Shown: piece by piece, positions 31,808 to 37,344 of the stretch
How positions within the stretch are numbered: the first letter of the stretch is position 1
Layout of the letters: each line of letters begins with the position of its first letter
NCBI GenBank assembly: GCA_035551475.1
Contig: DASZMX010000151.1
Location: 1 to 37,344, forward strand
Direction of reading: 5' to 3'
Source: DASZMX01 sp035551475
GTDB lineage: Bacteria; Verrucomicrobiota; Verrucomicrobiia; Limisphaerales; Palsa-1400
Length of the DNA stretch: 37,344 bases
Program-made: the position numbers and the translations under genes
Notes under the pieces: generated by a model
The model's database searches: none
What the model saw: only the letters and a program-made list of their open reading frames with translations
Told to the model about the DNA's origin: nothing

Positions 31808-33286
31808 TCAGGCCTTGATTTCCCAACCGGCGCGGTACTGGCGCTTCACGAATTGCGCGGCTTCCGGCGCGTTTTTCGCGGCCATGCCCGGGCCGTCCCA
31901 CTCCAGTTTTTTGCCCGCGCGCAACGCCACGCACCCGAGCAGGATGATCTCTGTCAAGTAGGCAGCGATGTCGAAGTTGGAATAGGCCGTTTCATGTTTG
32001 CCGCTCTTGCAGGCGGCGATCCATTCCATGTGATGCCAGAGATCGGGATAAGGCTGGTCGCCCGTGCTGGCGACGAATGCGTTGCGCGGGAGCGTTTCGG
32101 GAATGCCCGCCACGGCGGGATGTTTCGAGGAATCCTGCAGCTCTTTTTCGTCCTTCAACTTGACGCTGAAATGGAAAATGCCATCGCCGTCGTCGGGCGA
32201 GAACACCATGCCTTTTTCACCGATCATGATGCAGCCGCTGTTGGAGACTTTGCCGAGCAATGCCTCGACATCCGCCGTCACGTCCGCCGGGGGCTTGTTG
32301 CCGCCGTCATACCAATGGAACGTCACCGGCGGCATCCCTTCGCGGGCGGGAAACTCAAAGCGGATGCTGGATTTGTCCGGGTACATTTCGCTGTTGATGC
32401 CGGACGAGCTCGCTTCCACCTCCGTGGGATAGCCCAGCTTCAAGGCGCGGAACGGCCAATTGACCGTGTGACAAGCCATGTCGCCGAGGGCGCCGGTGCC
32501 GAAGTCCAGCCAGCCGCGCCAATTGAAAGGCTGATAAACGCTCTGGCTGTAGCGCATGAGCTGGCCTTTTTTCTCCATGATGTCGGCCGGCCACGAGCCT
32601 TTGAACGGGCGATTCGGCGCGGTGCCGAGCCACAAGTCCCAAGCCAGACCGTCCGGCACCGGGTCGGAGCCGGGCGGGCGATCCATGCCTTGCGGCCAGA
32701 CGGGACGATTGGTCCAGACATGCGCCTGGTGCACAGGGCCGATCAAGCCGGCCTGCACCACTTCGACGGCGCGGCGGAGGCCGTTGGAGGAGCTGCCCTG
32801 GTTGCCCATCTGCGTGGCAACTTTGTATTGACGCGCGAGATCGCGCAGCATGCGCGCCTCATAAACGTCGTGGGTCAGCGGCTTCTGGCAATAGACGTGT
32901 TTGCCGAGCTTGATCGCGCTGGCGGCAATGATCGCGTGATTATGGTCGGGCGTGGCGACGTCCACCGCGTCGATGCCCTTTTCCTTGTCCAACAGCTCGC
33001 GCCAATCCTGGTAGATTTTGATGTTGGGCGCTTTCTGGTGAATCTGGTTGAGAAAATTCGAATTGACATCGCAGAGCGCGACAATGTTCTCGCCGGCGGC
33101 GGCGCAGCATTGCAGGTCGGACTGGCCTTTGCCGCCCACGCCGATTTGGGCGATGTTCAGTTTGCTATTAAGATTCTGGCCGCGCAACAGCGCGGGGCCG
33201 CTGACGGTGGCGGCGCCGAGAGCCAGCGAGCCGTATTTGATAAAAGTGCGGCGAGAATGACGAGAAACGGCCACGTGCTTGTTCAT
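31808..33286 (-). CDS. Tat-exported Gfo/Idh/MocA family oxidoreductase
   Basis: A 492-residue protein from ATG 33286 (a Met at 33322 would add 12 residues). The N-terminus SRHSRRTFIKYGSLALGAA is a twin-arginine signal. The NAD(P)-binding Rossmann fold begins INIAQIGVGGKGQSDLQC-like at about residue 45, followed by VALCDVN and the family motif CQKPLTHDVYEAR (EKP-type Lys) and WLDFGTGALGDMACHTVNW. Family members oxidise or epimerise sugars; the exported, Tat-dependent type is abundant in Verrucomicrobiota and Planctomycetota. The natural substrate is not evident. Its 3' end is 2 bases from the convergent cytochrome b gene. GGGAGG lies 15 bases before the start, rather far for a normal ribosome binding site. 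Confidence 0.9.
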   Translation of the reverse strand: MNKHVAVSRHSRRTFIKYGSLALGAATVSGPALLRGQNLNSKLNIAQIGVGGKGQSDLQCCAAAGENIVALCDVNSNFLNQIHQKAPNIKIYQDWRELLDKEKGIDAVDVATPDHNHAIIAASAIKLGKHVYCQKPLTHDVYEARMLRDLARQYKVATQMGNQGSSSNGLRRAVEVVQAGLIGPVHQAHVWTNRPVWPQGMDRPPGSDPVPDGLAWDLWLGTAPNRPFKGSWPADIMEKKGQLMRYSQSVYQPFNWRGWLDFGTGALGDMACHTVNWPFRALKLGYPTEVEASSSGINSEMYPDKSSIRFEFPAREGMPPVTFHWYDGGNKPPADVTADVEALLGKVSNSGCIMIGEKGMVFSPDDGDGIFHFSVKLKDEKELQDSSKHPAVAGIPETLPRNAFVASTGDQPYPDLWHHMEWIAACKSGKHETAYSNFDIAAYLTEIILLGCVALRAGKKLEWDGPGMAAKNAPEAAQFVKRQYRAGWEIKA

Positions 33287-33297
33287 GGCGAGTAACA

Positions 33298-33328
33298 AAA
33301 TCCTCCCGGCGCTTAATTGCAAGGATTT
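33298..33328 (-). repeat. Inverted repeat overlapping a putative ribosome binding site
   Basis: AAATCCT and AGGATTT arms (7 bp, loop of 17) lie just upstream of the Gfo/Idh/MocA start on the minus strand; the downstream arm includes part of GGGAGGATTT. It could be a weak terminator for the ExbD operon or a structure masking the ribosome binding site. No T-run follows. Confidence 0.3.
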
Positions 33329-33340
33329 CTTCTGCCCGCC

Positions 33341-33874
33341 TTACTTGGCCGCGTCATTCGTCTGCATCTTGTTCAGGCGGTCCACCAATTCGTTATATTT
33401 GGCGACGACCTCATTACGAGCGTTGATGCTATTGGTGTATTTCTGGATGAATTCATCGCGTTGCGCCACCAACTCTTTCATGGCGCCATTTTGCTTTTGG
33501 ATGCCGGCATAGGCTTCATCCAATTTTTTTTCCAAATTGCTGACGGCGTTTTGGAATTGCGCGACATCATTGGTGAGAATGTTTTCGGTTGCGCGCAGGC
33601 GGCTGATTTCGTGTTTTTGGTCCAAAACCACATTGGCGTTGCTGGCGGCATCGGTCTTCAGGCTGGCCAGGCTCTGCTGCAAATCGCTGATCTGCCGGTC
33701 TGACGCGGCCAGGCTGTTGGTGTAACTTTGGATGTCCCGGTCGCGCTGATAGACCATCTGGTTTCGAATTTCGATGGCCTGGCGTTCGCGCGCCTGGTCA
33801 TACCATTGCCAGGCGCACAAGCCGCATAAGCCCAAGGCCAGGAGCACAAAAAGATTTTGTTGGAAATTTCGCAT
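33341..33874 (-). CDS. Membrane-anchored coiled-coil protein, TonB operon
   Basis: A 177-residue protein from ATG 33874, one base after the stop of the last exbD; an earlier Met (33940) lies inside exbD. One N-terminal membrane helix (LFVLLALGLCGLCAWQWY, about 8-25) is followed by a heptad-rich coiled coil across nearly the whole remainder, with repeated Asn/Gln/Lys-rich blocks such as IQSYTNSLAASDRQISDLQQ and FIQKYTNSINARNEVVAKYN. No enzymatic domain is seen. The topology places the coiled coil in the periplasm, where it could span toward the outer membrane or peptidoglycan. The function is unknown; position suggests an accessory of the TonB/ExbBD motor. Confidence 0.75.
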   Translation of the reverse strand: MRNFQQNLFVLLALGLCGLCAWQWYDQARERQAIEIRNQMVYQRDRDIQSYTNSLAASDRQISDLQQSLASLKTDAASNANVVLDQKHEISRLRATENILTNDVAQFQNAVSNLEKKLDEAYAGIQKQNGAMKELVAQRDEFIQKYTNSINARNEVVAKYNELVDRLNKMQTNDAAK

Positions 33875-33875
33875 G

Positions 33876-34295
33876 TTATCGGGAGGCCGGTTCGGCTTTG
33901 ACGGAGAAAGCGACGCGGTCGATGCCGGCTCGTTTGACAAAGTCGAGGGCGTAAATCATGGCGCCGTGTTTGGCCTCGCGCGCGCCGCTGATGTAGACGG
34001 GCAAGTTCGGATTGAGGGCGTGGCGATTGGTCAGCAAGCCTTCCAATTCAGGAAAGGAAACCGGCTTGCCGTCCGCGAGCGCTTGCCCGTCACGATTGAC
34101 GAATAATTTGACGATGTCAGGCTTGTCGGTGGAACTCGAGAGCGTGGCGGTGGGCAGGCTGGCCTTGAGGGTGCGCACCTTTTGCATTTGCAGGCTCACC
34201 ATCATGAACGATGCGAGCAAGAAAAACATGATGTCAATCAAAGGAATGATTTCCAGCCGGGTGCGGCGGCGCGCGATGGGCGAGCGGATCTTCAA
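33876..34295 (-). CDS. ExbD/TolR biopolymer transport protein (copy 2)
   Basis: A 139-residue protein starting at TTG 34295, which overlaps the stop of the other exbD as TTGA. One membrane helix contains the key Asp: LEIIPLIDIMFFLLASFMMV. The periplasmic domain has VKLFVNRDGQALADGKPVSF and LPVYISGAREAKHGAMIYAL. The Asp in PLID carries protons in the ExbB-ExbD motor that energises TonB. The closely similar neighbouring copy suggests tandem duplication and possible ExbD heterodimers. Confidence 0.9.
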   Translation of the reverse strand: MKIRSPIARRRTRLEIIPLIDIMFFLLASFMMVSLQMQKVRTLKASLPTATLSSSTDKPDIVKLFVNRDGQALADGKPVSFPELEGLLTNRHALNPNLPVYISGAREAKHGAMIYALDFVKRAGIDRVAFSVKAEPASR

Positions 34296-34717
34296 TCGTT
34301 GGTTCCCCCGGCGGCGCCCGCCACCATGAAAGCAACCTTCTGCACGCCGGCCCGCCGCACGATTTCAAGCACATCGATTATGGACCCATGCGAGGTGTTG
34401 GCGTCCCCGCTGATATAAACCGGAAGATTCGTGTCGCCCTTGAAGCGGTTGCTCAGCGTCAAGGATAATTCCGGCAGCGAGACCTGTTTTTTCTCCAGCC
34501 ACGGCACGCCGTTGGAATCGATGGCGATGTTGATCATGTCGGGCTTGAAATCGGGGCGGGCGGCCGAGGCCGCAGGAAGGTTGACCTTGATGTTCTGTGA
34601 CCGGTCCATTTGCAAGCTGACCATCATGAAGGAGGCGAGCAGAAAAAACATGATGTCGATCAGCGGGATGATCTCGATCCGCGAATGCCGGCGCTTGACT
34701 GGGCTCGGCAGCTTCAT
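34292..34717 (-). CDS. ExbD/TolR biopolymer transport protein (copy 1)
   Basis: A 141-residue paralogue of the next gene. The N-terminus is RRHSRIEIIPLIDIMFFLLA with the proton-carrying Asp, then a periplasmic domain with MINIAIDSNGVPWLEKKQVS and LPVYISGDANTSHGSIIDVL. The membrane helices of the two copies are nearly identical while the periplasmic parts diverge. The ATG at 34717 overlaps the exbB stop (ATGA) and its own stop overlaps the TTG of copy 2, so all three are translationally coupled. Confidence 0.91.
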   Translation of the reverse strand: MKLPSPVKRRHSRIEIIPLIDIMFFLLASFMMVSLQMDRSQNIKVNLPAASAARPDFKPDMINIAIDSNGVPWLEKKQVSLPELSLTLSNRFKGDTNLPVYISGDANTSHGSIIDVLEIVRRAGVQKVAFMVAGAAGGTND

Positions 34718-35340
34718 GCCTGCGACGCCGCTTTTTTGGCCTGCACCATGACTTCCACGTTCGTGGCGGCGGCTTCCAGTTCAAATTGCAGGCGCGTGAG
34801 GCGGCCGGTGAAATAATTGAATGGGATCAGCGACACAATCGCAATCCCCAGGCCGCACGCCGTGGCAATCAACGCCTCGCCAATGCCGCCGGTGACGGCC
34901 ACGACGGACAATTCCGCGCTGCCGACACTCAGGAAGGCGCGCATCAGGCCGGTGACCGTGCCGAGCAATCCGAGCAGCGGGGCCAGCGTCACCAGTGTGT
35001 CCATGACGTTGAGAAACCTTCCGGCGCGCTCCAGTTCAATCCCGGCGGCCAGTTCCAAGGCGCCCTGCAAGGAGGTGTTCACGTGGTTCAAACCGTGATG
35101 AATCATGCGGACGACGGGATCGCTGGAGCCTTCCGCCAATTTTGCCGCCGCCGCCGCGTCCTCATTTTCCAGCGCGGCGAGAACTTGTTCGAGCCGTTGC
35201 GGATCGCGCCGCTGCGACTCGCGCATCCACCAGAAGATGCGCTCGCCCACCACGGCCACGGCCACGAGCGCGGAAAGAAGGATGGGCCACATGACGGGGC
35301 CGCCTTCGAGGAAGAATGAAACAATGATGTTCGCTAGCAT
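34714..35340 (-). CDS. exbB: ExbB/TolQ/MotA family proton channel protein
   Basis: A 208-residue protein from ATG 35340 (an upstream Met would overlap tonB). There are three membrane helices: near the N-terminus (VMWPILLSALVAVAVVGERI), LAPLLGLLGTVTGLMRAFL and GEALIATACGLGIAIVSLIP. LLGTVTGL and GGIGEALIATACGL are the ExbB/TolQ family signatures. It forms the pentameric channel around ExbD that harvests the proton gradient to drive TonB. The start is 10 bases after the tonB stop. The order receptor-tonB-exbB-exbD-exbD suggests TonB import rather than Tol function. Confidence 0.93.
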   Translation of the reverse strand: MLANIIVSFFLEGGPVMWPILLSALVAVAVVGERIFWWMRESQRRDPQRLEQVLAALENEDAAAAAKLAEGSSDPVVRMIHHGLNHVNTSLQGALELAAGIELERAGRFLNVMDTLVTLAPLLGLLGTVTGLMRAFLSVGSAELSVVAVTGGIGEALIATACGLGIAIVSLIPFNYFTGRLTRLQFELEAAATNVEVMVQAKKAASQA

Positions 35341-35350
35341 AAATAAAAGT

Positions 35351-36049
35351 TCACCGCATGAGGATATAATCAAACTGCGCTTCGTAGAGATGCCCCGGCT
35401 CGCCCTTCGGCAGCTTCCACCGCGCCGTCACCCAACTCCGGGTGAACCGGTCCAAAATCGACGAGCCGGAACTGTGTTTGATCTCGAGGGAGGCGATGCG
35501 GCCGTCGGCGTCGCCGGTCATTTGCACGACGACGGTTCCTTGTTGGCGGAATTTTTTGGCGGTCTCGGGATAATCTTCTTCACCCGGATTGGGCCGGTCG
35601 CCGCTTCCCCCCGTATTTGACAAAAACGTCGAGCGCAGAGACGGCGGTTCTTGTCGCGGCAGCATCGGCTCTGCCGGCGGCGCCGAGGCCAACGCGGCCG
35701 GGGCGATCAGCATTCCGATTGTCGGCACGGAGAAATTAACCGCGGGCGAATCGGGCACGACCACGACGGGCGCGGACGGAGCTTGCTCCGCGCGATTCTC
35801 CTCGGGTGGCGGCGCTTTTTCGGCGGTGGGCGGCGGTGGCGGCGCGGGCTCGATGAGCACGGGCGCCGCTTGCTCCAGCGGCGGCGGAACGGGCGGGGGC
35901 GGCGGATGCGTCCGGGCGCCCACGACGCCGACAAATAGAAAAAGCGCGCAAATCGAATTGATCCACGAGAGGCGACGGCCCGCCTGGCCCCGCGTGGAGC
36001 GCAAACTCCAGCGGGCCAGGTCGGATTTTAATTGCGAATGGGCTGTCAA
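35351..36049 (-). CDS. tonB: TonB energy-transducing protein
   Basis: A 232-residue protein. The start is TTG 36049, overlapping the receptor stop as TTGA; there is no ATG before the membrane anchor in this frame after the receptor stop, and the longer open frame to 36484 is a shadow of the receptor. One membrane helix (INSICALFLFVGVVGA) is followed by a Pro-rich periplasm-spanning region (PPPPPVPPPLE, PAPPPPPTAEKAPPPEEN). The C-terminal TonB domain contains YPETAKKFRQQGTVVVQMT, DGRIASLEIKHSSGSSILD and WKLPKGEPG. The linker is short for TonB. It couples ExbB/ExbD to the adjacent receptor. Confidence 0.88.
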   Translation of the reverse strand: MTAHSQLKSDLARWSLRSTRGQAGRRLSWINSICALFLFVGVVGARTHPPPPPVPPPLEQAAPVLIEPAPPPPPTAEKAPPPEENRAEQAPSAPVVVVPDSPAVNFSVPTIGMLIAPAALASAPPAEPMLPRQEPPSLRSTFLSNTGGSGDRPNPGEEDYPETAKKFRQQGTVVVQMTGDADGRIASLEIKHSSGSSILDRFTRSWVTARWKLPKGEPGHLYEAQFDYILMR

Positions 36050-37344
36050 AACAAATAACTCAACGTGCCGAAGAAGCCCGCGCGCTGGCCGAATTGCGCG
36101 GCGTTCACCCCGACGCCGCTGCCATCGCGCAATTCGTAGGTGTTGTCCGAGACGTTCTCCACGTCCAACCGCGCGCGCAAATGGTCGTGGCCGCTCCAGC
36201 GGAACATCTGCTCCACTCCCATGTTCACCGTCCAGTAATGCGGCAGCGAACCGCCGTTGGGGATATTGGAGCCGTCCGCCGCGGCGGCGTCCGTGCGCAA
36301 TCCACTGCCGTAAAGCGCGTCGCAATACACCGTGGTGCGGCCACGCGCCTGCTTCCAAGTGTAGGAGACGCCGAACGATCCGCTCACGCGTTGGTCGTGA
36401 TCCAGATAAATCCAGTTGTTGCGGACATAGTTGAGATCGGTTCCCGGGCCGTCGGCCCCAAAGAGGAACTGCGAGGAGCTCCAATTTTTGCCGCGCGCAA
36501 TGGAATACGCAAGGTTCGCATAGGCGGAGAAACCGCCCTGGTTGTAGGAGGCCGTGGCTTCGACGCCGTAGATCAGCCCTTGGGTGTAATTAAAAGTGTC
36601 GAGCACCAGCGACTGGCCGAACAACCCGTCGTCCAACTGATTTCGCGCGGACTTGTAATAGCCATCCAAGCCCAGCGTCAGGTTGCGATTTAACTTCTGG
36701 CTGATGCCGGCGTCGAAGTAATTCGCGCGCTCCGCCTTGGGCGGGCTATTGACCGTGCTGCCGGTCGAGCCGGAGGTGCCATTGTAGGCGGTGAAATTCG
36801 GAGAGAAAACCGCTTCGGGCGGCGGCGGCGTGAAGTAGCGCGAGTAGCCGGCGTGCAGCGTCGTGGAAGCGGTGGGCTGATAGATCAAGTTGACGCGCGG
36901 GCTGATTTGGTTCTCGTGGTCGAAGGAGCTGTAGAACTCGTCAAAGCGGGCGCCGTAGTTGAGCGTCACTTGGGGCAGGATTTTCCATTCGTCTTGAAGA
37001 TAGGCGCCGGCAAAAATCCCGTGCAGGACCTGATTGTCCGGAATGTTGAACGCCGGGCCGCTGGGATTTCCGGTCGCGCCCAAGGGAAACACTCCGGTCA
37101 AGGAATTGTCCGCCACATATTCGTCGAGGAACATGAAGCCTCCGCGAACGGTGTGATAATCCCCCAGTTGGTAGCTGGCGTCCAATTGCAGCCCGCCGGA
37201 ATAAAGATTCCGCGCCACATCGCTGGCCTCGCCATTAAAGAACAGATCACCCAGCAGATCGGGTTCAAAATGGACGCGGCTGGAGCGGCCATATGCGGAG
37301 AGTTGATAGTTCAAGTCACCCGCCGATTTTTGATAGCTCAAAAT
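36046..37344 (-). CDS. TonB-dependent outer-membrane receptor, 5' truncated
   Basis: The last 432 codons of a TonB-dependent receptor; the frame is open to the window edge, so plug domain and signal peptide are outside. The visible part is the C-terminal beta-barrel: alternating strands such as AYLQDEWKILPQVTLNYGAR, SPRVNLIYQPTASTTLHAGY, the receptor-type loop SRYFTPPPPE and ANYFDAGISQKLNRNLTLGL. It ends in FFGTLSYLF, a C-terminal aromatic residue required for BAM-mediated insertion. The ligand cannot be inferred. It is the first known gene of a unit encoding its own TonB, ExbB and ExbD proteins, to which it is coupled by a TTGA overlap. Confidence 0.92.
   Translation of the reverse strand: MLSYQKSAGDLNYQLSAYGRSSRVHFEPDLLGDLFFNGEASDVARNLYSGGLQLDASYQLGDYHTVRGGFMFLDEYVADNSLTGVFPLGATGNPSGPAFNIPDNQVLHGIFAGAYLQDEWKILPQVTLNYGARFDEFYSSFDHENQISPRVNLIYQPTASTTLHAGYSRYFTPPPPEAVFSPNFTAYNGTSGSTGSTVNSPPKAERANYFDAGISQKLNRNLTLGLDGYYKSARNQLDDGLFGQSLVLDTFNYTQGLIYGVEATASYNQGGFSAYANLAYSIARGKNWSSSQFLFGADGPGTDLNYVRNNWIYLDHDQRVSGSFGVSYTWKQARGRTTVYCDALYGSGLRTDAAAADGSNIPNGGSLPHYWTVNMGVEQMFRWSGHDHLRARLDVENVSDNTYELRDGSGVGVNAAQFGQRAGFFGTLSYLF

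Noticed and set aside
31853..33295. 480-codon plus-strand open frame
   Set aside because: Antisense shadow of the Gfo/Idh/MocA oxidoreductase gene.
36050..36484. Upstream extension of the tonB frame
   Set aside because: This part is an Arg-rich off-frame reading of the receptor gene; the TTG at 36049 overlapping the receptor stop fits the operon style.

Overview
The window is GC-rich bacterial DNA with tightly packed, often overlapping genes. I infer a member of the Verrucomicrobiota, probably a subdivision-3 (Pedosphaera/Limisphaerales-like) lineage. The reasons are autotransporter-type beta-strand repeats on a large secreted glycosidase, a C-terminal tail on that protein (motif NLTDADW, ending RFYRM) that I associate with this group, Tat-exported Gfo/Idh/MocA oxidoreductases, and a Rieske/cytochrome b pair with c-type domains fused to the b subunit. 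This is inference from protein style; no rRNA gene is present.

Layout. (1) 1-8975, plus strand: the 3' part of a type II secretion/type IV pilus-like operon (gspK fragment, gspL/pilM-like, gspM/pilO-like, a gspC/pilP-like periplasmic protein, and a secretin encoded as two separate proteins). It runs into a membrane histidine kinase and an NtrC-type sigma-54 activator. (2) 8976-9566: no supportable gene, one clear hairpin. (3) 9567-11329, minus: a serpin protease inhibitor coupled to an upstream FecR-domain protein whose natural start codon appears to be ATA. (4) 11483-14442, minus: an ABC-2 permease with a nitroreductase, and sigma-54 (rpoN). (5) 14536-17813, plus: an MBL-fold hydrolase, then grpE, dnaJ and rsmE. 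(6) 17821-19814: a small membrane protein and an AraC-type regulator with two receiver domains. (7) 19798-29371, minus: three exported carbohydrate-active proteins joined by ATGA overlaps (a GH71/GH99-like two-domain protein, a 1647-residue GH55-like tandem beta-helix protein, a GH3 glucosidase), probably a beta-glucan-degrading operon. (8) 29539-31805, plus: Rieske protein and cytochrome b fused to two c-type heme domains. (9) 31808-33286, minus: a Tat-exported Gfo/Idh/MocA oxidoreductase. (10) 33341-37344, minus: a TonB-dependent receptor (cut by the window edge) followed by its own TonB, ExbB, two ExbD copies and a coiled-coil membrane protein.

How they may work together. The secretion operon carries its own sigma-54 two-component pair, and rpoN lies about 4 kb away, so sigma-54 control of secretion is plausible. 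The glycosidases would break an external polysaccharide into sugars. The AraC-type regulator converging on the GH3 gene is a candidate controller, and a pair of direct repeats spaced like AraC-family half-sites lies upstream of the operon. The receptor-TonB-ExbBD block looks like a self-contained outer-membrane import unit.

The most unusual points are the secretin cut inside one of its ring-building domains, the cytochrome b in which a heme-ligand histidine is replaced by arginine, the Rieske protein lacking its disulfide cysteines, the unassigned C-terminal half of the GH71/GH99-like protein, and the serpin/FecR pair. No rRNA, tRNA, CRISPR array or insertion sequence was seen.
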